A stretch of DNA of 25,575 bases, from the NCBI GenBank assembly GCA_934086395.1, contig CAKOIE010000020.1, positions 1-25,575 of the forward strand, in the 5' to 3' direction. This document shows positions 7,539 through 15,696 of this stretch, piece after piece (positions within the stretch are counted from its first letter, which is position 1; each line of letters starts with the position of its first letter). This DNA is from an uncultured Bacilli bacterium (GTDB lineage Bacteria; Bacillota_I; Bacilli_A; RF39; UBA660). The position numbers and the translations under genes are program-made. Below the pieces are notes generated by a model. The model saw only the letters and a program-made list of their open reading frames with translations, did not search any database and was not told the DNA's origin.

Positions 7539-7562
7539 CACAATAATTAAAATTACACAATA
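7539..7562. repeat. Direct repeat CACAATA x2 in leader of first cassette
   Basis: CACAATA at 7539-7545 and 7556-7562, 17 bases apart start to start, in a block conserved between the two cassettes (see 8356-8379). It may bind a regulator or contribute to a minus-strand promoter (reverse complement TATTGTG). Confidence 0.5.
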
Positions 7563-7647
7563 CCTTAATTTATTAAAAATTGGCGAAAATAAAGAATTAA
7601 ATTAATTAGTAAAAAATAACGAAAAATATATGATTGCGAAAATGTAG

Positions 7648-7676
7648 TTGTGATTATTTAAAAAATATGCTACAGT
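7648..7676 (+). promoter_or_regulatory. Promoter of the first duplicated membrane-protein gene
   Basis: TTGTGA (7648-7653), 17-base spacer ending in ATGC, and TACAGT (7671-7676). The equivalent promoter of the second copy is better (TATAAT), suggesting the copies differ in strength. Confidence 0.65.
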
Positions 7677-7703
7677 ATAGAACAATGAAAGGAATGAAAA
7701 GTT

Positions 7704-8264
7704 ATGTCATTATTACAAATACTTTTAATTATTGAGTTAATTTCATCATTTTTAACATATGTTACTGGTGTATTGACTGATAAGGCAATGACTAATAGAT
7801 TAGAAAGAGAAGGATATAAGGATGTTGTTGAAAAATCAGAAACTTTTTCAGAAAAATTGGTATCTTTTTTTAGAGATATACTGGAATGTTTAATTCCAAT
7901 CGTAAATATTGTTGCACCATTTTTTTTTATTATTGCTTATGAAACAATGTATCAAGAAGCAAAACAAGAAGCTATTGAAAATGGAGAGATTATTAAAATA
8001 GAAGAACCAAAACAAAAATTAATTTTTACTAGTGAAGAAGCATGTATTGAAGACAAAGAAAAAATGAATTATTATAATATGACTCCTGAAGAAATGATCG
8101 TTTATTTAGAAGCTGAAAAACAAAAATTTTTAAAATTTCAAGAATTGTACGGAAACGAAAAAATAGGAGAAACACTTGATAAAATTAATGAACAAACTGA
8201 AGTCCAAGAATCAAAACCCAAAACATATTCTATTGGTAATAATTCAAATTTAAAACATAAATAG
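7704..8264 (+). CDS. Unknown two-helix membrane protein, duplicated cassette copy 1
   Basis: 186-aa protein I do not recognise. Two hydrophobic stretches (about residues 3-24 and 62-82) suggest two membrane helices, with a basic/acidic loop between them. The C-terminal third is a charged, cytoplasm-like tail: a MTPEEMI motif, then a helix YLEAEKQKFLKFQELYG, and a polar end with GNNSNLKH. It is a paralogue of the gene at 8531-9079. The first 10 residues and last 60 or so are nearly identical, while the middle 110 residues differ strongly. The start has GAAAGGA about ten bases upstream. It has its own promoter and terminator. The tail may be a protein-binding module, but this is a guess. Confidence 0.8.
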   Translation: MSLLQILLIIELISSFLTYVTGVLTDKAMTNRLEREGYKDVVEKSETFSEKLVSFFRDILECLIPIVNIVAPFFFIIAYETMYQEAKQEAIENGEIIKIEEPKQKLIFTSEEACIEDKEKMNYYNMTPEEMIVYLEAEKQKFLKFQELYGNEKIGETLDKINEQTEVQESKPKTYSIGNNSNLKHK

Positions 8265-8292
8265 ATTAATTAATTCTATTTATGTTTTTTTT
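8253..8292 (+). terminator. Terminator of cassette copy 1
   Basis: Perfect 12-bp stem AAACATAAATAG (8253-8264) and CTATTTATGTTT (8276-8287) with an 11-base loop, running into eight T. The stop codon is the end of the left arm. Confidence 0.88.
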
Positions 8293-8355
8293 GCTATTTT
8301 GATTTTATATAAATTAGTCGTAAAATATTTTTAAAATGTTTATTACTTTTTACTT

Positions 8356-8379
8356 CACAATAATTAAAATTACACAATA
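8356..8379. repeat. Direct repeat CACAATA x2 in leader of second cassette
   Basis: CACAATA at 8356-8362 and 8373-8379 with the same 17-base period as at 7539-7562, inside the conserved leader. Confidence 0.5.
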
Positions 8380-8474
8380 TTTTAATTTATTAAAAATTGG
8401 CAAAAATAAAGAAATAAATTAATGAAAAATCAAAAAGAAACGGAAAAATTAAATATTATATTACGAACTTTTAG

Positions 8475-8503
8475 TTGTATTCAACTTGAAAATATGCTAT
8501 AAT
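8475..8503 (+). promoter_or_regulatory. Promoter of the second duplicated membrane-protein gene
   Basis: TTGTAT (8475-8480), 17-base spacer ending in ATGC, and a perfect TATAAT (8498-8503), an extended -10 promoter aligned with the one at 7648-7676. Confidence 0.75.
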
Positions 8504-8530
8504 ACAAGCCAATGAAAGGAAGGAAAAGTT

Positions 8531-9079
8531 ATGTCATTATTAAAAATACTTTTAATAATTTATGGTGCATCTGCAATTTTTACATCTGTAACTCAAGAAA
8601 TATTTATGGCAATAACTCTTAAAAGAATAAAAAACGAGTTAAATAGGTTTGCACCAGGAACACAAATAATATTTTATAAAAATTTTAAAAGTATACTTGA
8701 AAGTATACTAAAAACACTATTTATATCAATTATTCCTATATTTAATATGGTGTACCCATGGATAATAATATTTAATTTTGAAAAAATATATCCAAATGTA
8801 CGAAAAAATTATATAAATGATGAAATATTCTTTGGTGGAGAAGAAAATGAAAATATTAAAGACGAATCTGAAGAAAAAATTGATTATAAAACAATGACTC
8901 CTGAAGAAATGATTGCTTATTTAGAAGAAGAAAAACAAAAATTTTTAAAATTCCAAGAATTATATGGAAATGATAAAATAGGCGAAACACTAGATGAAAT
9001 TAATGATCAAACTGAAGCACCAGAATCAAAACCTAAAACATATTCCATGGGGAATAATTCAAATTTAAAACATAGATAG
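8531..9079 (+). CDS. Unknown two-helix membrane protein, duplicated cassette copy 2
   Basis: 182-aa paralogue of the gene at 7704-8264. The N-terminus MSLLKILLII and the tail from MTPEEMIAYLEEEKQKF to GNNSNLKHR match copy 1 almost exactly, while the central part is different apart from keeping a second hydrophobic segment (about residues 61-82). The conserved ends and divergent middle suggest either different selection on the core or recombination of cores between fixed ends. RBS GAAAGGAAGG precedes the ATG. Promoter, leader and terminator are also duplicated. Function unknown; a membrane-anchored accessory protein is the most that can be said. Confidence 0.8.
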   Translation: MSLLKILLIIYGASAIFTSVTQEIFMAITLKRIKNELNRFAPGTQIIFYKNFKSILESILKTLFISIIPIFNMVYPWIIIFNFEKIYPNVRKNYINDEIFFGGEENENIKDESEEKIDYKTMTPEEMIAYLEEEKQKFLKFQELYGNDKIGETLDEINDQTEAPESKPKTYSMGNNSNLKHR

Positions 9080-9104
9080 AATTATTTAAACTATTTATGT
9101 TTTT
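9068..9104 (+). terminator. Terminator of cassette copy 2
   Basis: 12-bp stem with one G-U pair (9068-9079 with 9091-9102), 11-base loop and T-run. It is homologous to the terminator at 8253-8292. Confidence 0.82.
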
Positions 9105-9107
9105 ATT

Positions 9108-9116
9108 TGCTATAAT
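9108..9116 (+). promoter_or_regulatory. Extended -10 promoter of priA
   Basis: TGC plus TATAAT (9111-9116) directly after the upstream terminator and 30 bases before the priA start. No good -35 is visible. Confidence 0.55.
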
Positions 9117-9145
9117 ATAAATTAGTTAGAAAGAAGGTATTTATT

Positions 9146-11323
9146 ATGTATGCTAATATTTTAGTTGAATATGGTGCTAAAGCCCTAGATCAAACATTTA
9201 CTTATATTATTCCTGATGTCTTAAAAGATACTTTAAAAGTTGGAATGAAAGTAAAAGTTCCTTTTAGAAATACCTTAATTAATGGATTTGTCTTAGAAAT
9301 AACTAATGATAGTAATAACAATAATAATTTAAAAGAAATAGCAAGTATTACTGATGAATACTTTTGTTTAAATAAAGAGTTATTAGAGCTTGGTAAAACA
9401 TTAAAAGAATTAACTCTTTGTTCTCTTATTCAAGCATATCAAGCAATGCTTCCATCTTCTATGAAAATAAAAACAATTAAAAGTAGTTATCAAAAATATG
9501 ATGAATATTTAGAGTTAATAAATAAAGATACTGCTATTAATTATACTAACAATAATAAAAGAAGTATTAAACAAATTGAATTAATAAATAAACTTTTAAA
9601 TAATGAAAAAATCTTAAAAAAAGAATATAGTTTAGATATAATAAAAAAACTTGTTAATGAAAATATTATTAAAATAAATAAACTTAATAAATATCGTATA
9701 AATATTGATAATAATAATTTTAAGAAGAAAGAACTAACTTTAGAACAAAAAGAAGCTGTAGATAAAGTAGAGGAAAGTTTTAATAAAAGTGATACATTTT
9801 TACTTCATGGGGTAACTGGATCTGGTAAAACTGAAGTATATATGGAGTTAATTGAAAAAGTAGTTAAAACAGGTAAATGTGCAATATTACTTGTTCCGGA
9901 AATTAGTTTAACTCATCAAATAGTTTCGAGATTTTATTCAAGATTTGGTAGTGATGTTGCTATTTTTCATAGTGCTTTATCAGATGGTGAAAAATATGAT
10001 GAATATCATAAAATTTTAAATGGAGATGTTCATATTGTTGTTGGAACTAGAAGTGCTATATTTGTTCCTTTTGAAAAAATTGGAATAATTATATTAGATG
10101 AAGAACAAAGTAGTAACTATAAACAAGATAGTAATCCTAGATATCATGCTAGAGATATTGCTCTTTTAAGAAGCAAATATCATAATTGTCCAGTTGTACT
10201 TGGTTCTGCAACACCTTCACTTGAAACAATGGCTAGGGCTAAAAAAGGGGTTTATACTTTATTATCTTTAACAAAACGAATTGGAAAAAGTGTAATGCCT
10301 ACTACTAAAATAGTTGATATGCAAGAAGAATATAAAAAAAGAAATATGATTATAAGTGATTATTTAGATCAAAAAATAAGAGAAAAAATATCTAATCATG
10401 AACAAGTTTTATTAATGCTTAATCGAAGAGGTTTTTCAACTATTGTTAATTGTAAAAATTGCGGATACACCTTTAAATGTCCTCATTGTGAAATATCTTT
10501 AACTTACCATAAAACAAGTAATAATTTAAGATGCCATTATTGTGGATATACCATTAATAATCCCGACACCTGTCCAAGCTGTATGGAAAAATCTTTAACT
10601 AATTTTGGACTTGGTACTGAAAAGTTAGAAGAAGAAATTAATAAAAGATATAATGTTAAAACAGTTAGAATGGATGCTGATACTACTAGCAAAAAAGGCA
10701 GTCAAGATGAAATTATATCTAGAATTGAAAACGAAGATGTAAGCATAATTGTTGGTACTCAAATGATTAGTAAAGGATTTGATTTTCCTAAAGTAACATT
10801 AGCAGCCATAATTAACGCAGATGATTCTTTAAATATTCCTGATTTTAGAAGTGGAGAAAATACGTTTGAACTTATTACTCAAACAATTGGTAGAGCTGGA
10901 AGAGCAAGTGATAAATCAGATGCCGTAATTCAAACTTTTAATAGTGATAATAAAATAATAGAATATGCTAAAAATAACGATTACGAATCTCTTTATAATT
11001 ATGAAATGAATATTAGAAAAATTCTTAAATATCCACCATATTTTTATATAACTAAAATTTTAATTGCATCTAAAGATTATAATGAAGCATCCAAAGAAAT
11101 ATCTAAAGTTAAATGTTATCTAGATAAAAACCTTACTAATGTTATAATTTTAGGACCAACAACAGCTGCAATGTTTAAAATAAATAATGTTTACAGATTT
11201 CAAATAATATTAAAATATAAAGATTATAATTTAGTTAAAGAACATTTAAAATACTTAGATGATATTTATAGATTAAATAGTAAAGTAAATATTGAAATAG
11301 ATAATAATCCAACTAGGACATAA
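9146..11323 (+). CDS. priA: Primosomal protein N' (replication restart helicase PriA)
   Basis: 725-aa superfamily 2 helicase that reloads the replisome at stalled forks. The N-terminal 3'-end binding domain starts MYANILVEYG and is followed by the helicase core: Walker A GVTGSGKTE (222-230), LVPEISLT, a DEEQ box (318-321), LGSATPS, and the C-terminal lobe with GTQMISKGFDFP and QTIGRAGR. The zinc-binding insert has eight cysteines (436, 439, 445, 448, 463, 466, 476, 479). Most PriA proteins have DEEH rather than DEEQ in motif II. Length is normal (B. subtilis about 800). An AGAAAGAAGG-type site precedes the start. In Firmicutes priA is normally followed by def and fmt; here the next gene is broken. 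Confidence 0.96.
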   Translation: MYANILVEYGAKALDQTFTYIIPDVLKDTLKVGMKVKVPFRNTLINGFVLEITNDSNNNNNLKEIASITDEYFCLNKELLELGKTLKELTLCSLIQAYQAMLPSSMKIKTIKSSYQKYDEYLELINKDTAINYTNNNKRSIKQIELINKLLNNEKILKKEYSLDIIKKLVNENIIKINKLNKYRINIDNNNFKKKELTLEQKEAVDKVEESFNKSDTFLLHGVTGSGKTEVYMELIEKVVKTGKCAILLVPEISLTHQIVSRFYSRFGSDVAIFHSALSDGEKYDEYHKILNGDVHIVVGTRSAIFVPFEKIGIIILDEEQSSNYKQDSNPRYHARDIALLRSKYHNCPVVLGSATPSLETMARAKKGVYTLLSLTKRIGKSVMPTTKIVDMQEEYKKRNMIISDYLDQKIREKISNHEQVLLMLNRRGFSTIVNCKNCGYTFKCPHCEISLTYHKTSNNLRCHYCGYTINNPDTCPSCMEKSLTNFGLGTEKLEEEINKRYNVKTVRMDADTTSKKGSQDEIISRIENEDVSIIVGTQMISKGFDFPKVTLAAIINADDSLNIPDFRSGENTFELITQTIGRAGRASDKSDAVIQTFNSDNKIIEYAKNNDYESLYNYEMNIRKILKYPPYFYITKILIASKDYNEASKEISKVKCYLDKNLTNVIILGPTTAAMFKINNVYRFQIILKYKDYNLVKEHLKYLDDIYRLNSKVNIEIDNNPTRT

Positions 11324-11361
11324 AAAATAAGCCTTATAAAGAAATAGTTCATAAGATAAAT

Positions 11362-11401
11362 AGGAGGTCTTATGGATTTAAGTAATACAGTGTCCGTGTA
11401 A
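11362..11401 (+). pseudogene. Decapitated gene start after priA
   Basis: AGGAGG (11362-11367) and ATG (11372) start a reading frame MDLSNTVSV that stops after nine codons. No terminator separates it from priA, so it was probably the next operon gene. The sequence from about 11390 (GTGTCCGTGTAAGG) looks like an insertion-sequence end, suggesting the gene was cut by an insertion or deletion. The identity of the lost gene (def is the usual neighbour) cannot be read. Confidence 0.45.
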
Positions 11402-11445
11402 GGTAACTATAATAACATCCCAACTGAGATTAATAGTGAAGCTGT

Positions 11446-11479
11446 GTATGAGTAAAATGTCGCGGTATGAGTAAAATGT
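11446..11479. repeat. Tandem 15-bp repeat, probable IS end remnant
   Basis: GTATGAGTAAAATGT occurs at 11446-11460 and 11465-11479, separated by CGCG. Paired short repeats of this kind are found at IS21-family ends. A similar AAAAGTAAAT pair flanks the other side of the next gene (12424-12484). Confidence 0.5.
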
Positions 11480-11491
11480 AATAATAACTTA

Positions 11492-11519
11492 TTGACTTTA
11501 AACAAAATAATGCTATAAT
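11492..11519 (+). promoter_or_regulatory. Strong promoter of the 298-aa gene
   Basis: TTGACT (11492-11497), 16-base spacer ending in TGC, and a perfect TATAAT (11514-11519). The leader is only about 15 bases. Confidence 0.8.
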
Positions 11520-11540
11520 TTTTTGTGTAGAGGTGATAAT

Positions 11541-12437
11541 GTGTCTTATATGGATGAAAATGATAAAAAAGTTCAAGAACAAATGAAAGCAGAGGGAAAA
11601 GTAAAAGTTTCAAATTTTAATAAAATGGTAGAAAGTTTTTTTAAAAGCAAATATAATATTGATGGCTCTTTTGAATTTTTATATGTTGAATATGAGTATT
11701 TTGATGAGAATCATCAAGTATATAGTTTAGATACTGCGCAATATGTTTCTAGACCTGAAAATAAAAAAGTAAGAACAATGTTGCCATTTTTTATAGAGCC
11801 AAATTCAATTGATGATATTAGAAGTTTTTCTTTAGATATACCAGGAATTATTGATATTAATAATTTAACTTCAGAAGTTATAAGTAGATTACCTGAAGGA
11901 GTTAAATTTATCACTGATAACGAAATAAAAGCGATACTATTTAATGAAGGATATGAAGAACCATCTTTTGATCATTATTTTTATTGTATGATGGATTATC
12001 CAGATTACAATTTATATGCAAGACCTATTATAAAAAGCAATGTAATAAATACCCGATTGGCAAATAGCGATATAAGTCAAGTATTAGAGCAGAAATATTC
12101 AGAGGGGACATTAGAGCAAACAGGAATAATTGATACTGAAAATTTCCCACAAAATATGCCAGATGATGAAACTAATGAAATATTAGATAATCTATTTTCT
12201 AAAAATCAATTAATACCTAGACAAGTTAAATATTATGTCGATTCTATGCATGTTACTGATTATTTTGATGAATATAATTATAATGGTAGAAAATTTATTA
12301 GATATAAGGCTACAATAAATCAATCAGATAATATTAAATTATTTAATGGTGATACAATAAAAAAAGATAAATTTTACTGGATTGAAGTAAAACCAATTAT
12401 TAAAGAAAATATACAGGTGAATTCCAAAAGTAAATGA
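11541..12437 (+). CDS. Unknown protein, probably truncated at its C-terminus
   Basis: 298-aa acidic protein of unknown function. The GTG at 11541 is preferred because AGAGGTG lies five bases before it; an ATG at 11550 is an alternative. There is no signal peptide or membrane helix. The C-terminal part (HVTDYFDEYNYNGRKFIRY, then a strand-rich stretch ending FYWIEVKPI) resembles a domain I have met in proteins of gut Firmicutes, where the chain continues past the EVKP motif. Here the reading frame soon enters AAAAGTAAAT repeats that look like an IS end, so the natural C-terminus is probably lost. That memory of related proteins is weak and unverified. A strong promoter lies directly upstream. 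Confidence 0.65.
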   Translation: MSYMDENDKKVQEQMKAEGKVKVSNFNKMVESFFKSKYNIDGSFEFLYVEYEYFDENHQVYSLDTAQYVSRPENKKVRTMLPFFIEPNSIDDIRSFSLDIPGIIDINNLTSEVISRLPEGVKFITDNEIKAILFNEGYEEPSFDHYFYCMMDYPDYNLYARPIIKSNVINTRLANSDISQVLEQKYSEGTLEQTGIIDTENFPQNMPDDETNEILDNLFSKNQLIPRQVKYYVDSMHVTDYFDEYNYNGRKFIRYKATINQSDNIKLFNGDTIKKDKFYWIEVKPIIKENIQVNSKSK

Positions 12438-12484
12438 CATTAGCAAATAAAGCGATTATAGTCTAAAAGTAAATACCACTAAAA
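12424..12484. mobile_element. Insertion sequence end remnant (IS21-like)
   Basis: CCAAAAGTAAATGACATTAG and a second copy TCTAAAAGTAAATACCACTA 38 bases later resemble the repeated ends of IS21-family elements (reverse complement TGTCATTTACTTTTGG). No istA or istB gene is present. The family call rests on memory of such ends and is tentative. Confidence 0.4.
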
Positions 12485-12487
12485 AAT

Positions 12488-12516
12488 AGTGTGTAAGGAA
12501 TTCTGTGTAAATGGCA
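12488..12516. mobile_element. Second IS end remnant (IS256-like)
   Basis: GTGTGTAAGGAATTCTGTGT followed by AAATGG resembles IS256-family terminal repeats (GAATT-TGTGTAAA core). No transposase of this family is nearby. Followed by a hairpin AGGAAC (12533-12538) / GTTCCT (12548-12553). Confidence 0.35.
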
Positions 12517-12560
12517 TCTAACCATGATAGTTAGGAACTTTATATAGGTTCCTGATATAA

Positions 12561-13687
12561 TTAAACTGTCAACTGAGTTAGTTTTTCTAACTCAGTAGTA
12601 AATAATTCTAAGGAAGATTTATAACCAAGAATCTTCCTTATTTTTGTATTTATAAGTTCATTTGCGGTTATAATATAATCTTCATCATAGCTATTAATAT
12701 TGCATCCTTTTGGTAAAAATTTTCTTAATAATTTATTACCATTTTCATTAGTTCCTTTTTCACATGATGCATAAGGATGAGCAAAGTAAATGGTGGTTTT
12801 TAAATATTTTTCTATATCTTCCCATTTAGAAAACTCAACACCATTATCAAATGTAATAGATTTAAATATATCTTTAATATTATAGTCTTTTAATTCCGGA
12901 TATTTTCTTTTGATTTTTTTAACAGCTTTTACAACAGTTAGTGCTTTTCTGTCATACATTTTAATGGTAATTTGAAATCTTGTTTTTCTTTCTACTAAAG
13001 TAAGTACAGCACTACTGTTGGCAATATTTTTACCGCCAACAATTGTATCTCCTTCCCAGTGACCAAATTCACTTCTGTCTTCAGGGCAAAAGGTCTTTCT
13101 TCAATACTTTTACCTTTAGGATCTGATTTAGCAGTTTTCTTTTCATTCTTCCTTTTTCTTTTTGTTTTCATAGGTAAGTCTTCTTTAGAAAAATCATCAA
13201 TTTTATCCTGTTCTACATAATTGTAAAATGTTGATGTACAGATGGTAACCATTCCTTCTATTTCACTAGTTCTATTTAATTTAAAATCATTAATGATTTC
13301 ATCAACTTAATTAATATTATAATTGCTTTTTAATTCTTTAACAATTAATGAAACAAATTCCTTAGAAGCTTCTCTTTTAGACGAATTAATTTCTACTGAC
13401 TTTTTTGTCCTTTTATTATAAGCAACATCAGCTGAAAATTCTGTTCTTGTAGTTAAATCATAATTTGAAACAGTAACTAATCCGGACTTAATTATTTCAT
13501 AAATATTGGATACAGTTGTACCGATTAAACAAGCTAATCTCTTTTTAAATTCCGTAATACCTATCTCTTTATTTTTAGAGAATATGTAATGATTGTATTC
13601 AGATTCAATTTTTTTATACATTTTTAACGATAAATGTTTATTTTTTTCTTTTTTAATATTAGAATAATAATTGTTCAAGTAAATCAC
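12561..13687 (-). pseudogene. IS30-family transposase, inactivated
   Basis: A full-length IS30-type DDE transposase (about 375 codons) with two lesions. The N-terminal helix-turn-helix part (13687-13310, starting from a GTG) ends at an in-frame TAA (13307-13309). The frame continues after it as VDEIINDFKLNRTSEIEG, then through TFYNYVEQ and KGKSIEERP. A one-base deletion in a short T-run (plus-strand A-run 13088-13091) shifts the frame. The correct frame then reads PEDRSEFGHWEGDTIVGGKN and goes on to the stop at 12561. All catalytic residues survive: Asp in HWEGDTIVG, Asp in ITFDNGVEF, and Glu in KGTNENGNKLLR. Two simple lesions in an otherwise intact gene indicate recent death. Termini are not clearly defined. 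Confidence 0.88.
12575..12597 (-). terminator. Stem-loop at the 3' end of the IS30 transposase
   Basis: On the minus strand CTGAGTTAG and CTAACTCAG pair around AAAAA, inside the last codons of the transposase remnant. There is no T-run, so it may be a protective or terminal element structure rather than a terminator. Confidence 0.4.
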
Positions 13688-13736
13688 TTCTTTCTATAAT
13701 TGTTTTGCAATTTAATTATAGACGATTTACTTGAAC
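13673..13736. repeat. Long inverted repeat at the 5' end of the IS30 remnant
   Basis: GTTCAAGTAAATC (13673-13685) pairs with GATTTACTTGAAC (13724-13736), 13 of 13. An inner CTATAATT (13694-13701) pairs with AATTATAG (13714-13721). The structure covers the transposase start region and is probably its terminal or regulatory repeat. Confidence 0.6.
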
Positions 13737-13840
13737 TTTTTCTATGTAAACTTTTTTATTTTAGAGTGTAAACCACATCACTTAAATAATTCCAGTTTTA
13801 TTTTAGAATATAGAGTGTATGATTGGACACAAAAATATGT

Positions 13841-13869
13841 TTGTAATTTATTTAAAAATATGCTAGAAT
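13841..13869 (+). promoter_or_regulatory. Promoter of the 556-aa membrane protein gene
   Basis: TTGTAA (13841-13846), 17-base spacer ending in TATGC, and TAGAAT (13864-13869). The spacer resembles that of the promoter at 7648-7676. Confidence 0.7.
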
Positions 13870-13897
13870 AAGTCTTAATTTAAAGAGGAGAGTGTTT

Positions 13898-15568
13898 ATG
13901 AACACAGATGTAGCACTAAATTACAAAGCTAAATTAACACAAGTTGAAGACAAAATAGAAGAAATTGAAAGAATAGGTTTTAATGTTAAGACATTTAAAG
14001 AAGAAGTAGAAAAAATTATTACTGACACTAATTCTAAAGTTAAAATATCTAAAAATAAAAATTTTGAAGGATTTATAATTGCTGATTATTCTAATGCAAT
14101 GGCAAGATTAGAAAAATTAGATTCTAGTTTAGATTCTTTTGAAATATATATTAAAGTTAATAATTATGCTGAATATTTAGATAAAAATTATATTAAAGAA
14201 GATAAGATAAGTGAAATTGTTGGTGAAATTAAAAAATTACTTATAAGTCTTAATAATTCATCAGTGATTGATTATGAAGAAGAAAAGAAAATTGTTGAGC
14301 CATTTTATACAGGTGTTTTTAAAGTTATTTGCTTTGAAATATACTATACTGGAAAAAGCACTTTGCTAGAATTTTGCAAAGCTAGTGAAATCGACAAATC
14401 ATTTATTGAAAGAAAAATAAAAGCAACAGTTGATGAAATTAATTTTGAAAAATATCCCGAAATTGAAGCTAAATATTATGAAATCAAAAGAAATGGCAGT
14501 AATAGTTCACTATTAGATAATGATTTTCTTAAATTAATGGTATTTAAAGATGAAAAAGATAGATTAAAAAATGTTATAACAGTTCCTGCTAATAACATGG
14601 TTAAAAATATTGAGTCAGTTGAAAAAGAAATTAAAGAAAAATATAAAGATTATTCTAATACTGAAAAAATATATGAAGATAGTGTTAAAACATTTAAATT
14701 AGAATTTAAAGAACTTATGAAATCAATTGTTGCAGTTGCCATAGCGTTATCAATCCCAATAGCTAGTTTTAGCTTATTTAATTTTTTAGGCAAAAAGTTA
14801 TTCAAAGAATATTCATATGATGTTAGTAAAGATACGTACAATTCCTATGATAAAACTTATACCCATAGTGATGAACGAGAAATTATTGATGATACAACTA
14901 AAACAGCCTACGTTGTTAAATATGATACGTTAAGTAGTGATGATATTGGCGAATATAATTTAGACAAAGTTTCTAGATATAGAATTAACAGTGAAAATGC
15001 TATGTGGTATCGAAGAAAAACCATTTATGATCTAAGTTATTTAAAATATCAAGATATTAATGGATATTTAGATTATTGGAATAGCAATGTTACCATTCCT
15101 ATTAATAACAGTGAAATTGTTAATATAAAAGATAATAGTGATATTATTCAAGAATATGTAGATTATTATGAACTTATATATAATATTATAGACTTAGAAT
15201 CCAAAAATGCCGAAGCAAGCTTTAATAGTATTTTACTCACCATTTTGCTTACCATTGTTGCTATTGTCATAGAAGCTGGAATTATATGGAATATTTTACC
15301 TGATGATTATTACCATGAAAGTAAATTATGTCTAATTAGGAGATTTATAGAATATATAAGTGCAAAAGAAAAACTTAAAAATGATAAAAAATTATTTTTA
15401 GAACAAACTAAGGAACTACTATCGTTAATTGGTCAAAATGACGAACTTAGAAGTGTATTTAACCAAGAAGCTTCTAAGTATAGTTATTTGTTTGAAGATT
15501 ACGGAATTAAACTACCTAAAGAAACACTTGATAGTACCACTAAGCAGAAATTGTTAAGTATTAAATAA
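13898..15568 (+). CDS. Unknown coiled-coil protein with two membrane helices
   Basis: 556-aa protein I do not recognise. The first 275 residues or so are charged and largely helical with probable coiled coils (LTQVEDKIEEIERIG near the start; VEKEIKEKYKDYSNTEKIYE before the membrane). A membrane helix at about 277-296 (SIVAVAIALSIPIASFSLF), a polar, strand-like loop of about 145 residues rich in Asp, Ser and Tyr, and a second helix at about 444-465 follow, then a 90-residue charged tail. Likely topology is both ends inside, loop outside. The ATG at 13898 was chosen over GTG 13892 because AAAGAGGAG lies seven bases upstream. It has its own promoter after the IS graveyard and no obvious partner. 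Function unknown. Confidence 0.75.
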   Translation: MNTDVALNYKAKLTQVEDKIEEIERIGFNVKTFKEEVEKIITDTNSKVKISKNKNFEGFIIADYSNAMARLEKLDSSLDSFEIYIKVNNYAEYLDKNYIKEDKISEIVGEIKKLLISLNNSSVIDYEEEKKIVEPFYTGVFKVICFEIYYTGKSTLLEFCKASEIDKSFIERKIKATVDEINFEKYPEIEAKYYEIKRNGSNSSLLDNDFLKLMVFKDEKDRLKNVITVPANNMVKNIESVEKEIKEKYKDYSNTEKIYEDSVKTFKLEFKELMKSIVAVAIALSIPIASFSLFNFLGKKLFKEYSYDVSKDTYNSYDKTYTHSDEREIIDDTTKTAYVVKYDTLSSDDIGEYNLDKVSRYRINSENAMWYRRKTIYDLSYLKYQDINGYLDYWNSNVTIPINNSEIVNIKDNSDIIQEYVDYYELIYNIIDLESKNAEASFNSILLTILLTIVAIVIEAGIIWNILPDDYYHESKLCLIRRFIEYISAKEKLKNDKKLFLEQTKELLSLIGQNDELRSVFNQEASKYSYLFEDYGIKLPKETLDSTTKQKLLSIK

Positions 15569-15696
15569 GTTTTTGAAAAAATATTCTGTTAATAGTCAAA
15601 TTGTGTATATAATAATGCAAACCTAAAAAAGTAAACCATCTTTATTTGAATTAATATTATTTTTGAGATAGTATATTGTATGTTTGGAGGTTAAAA

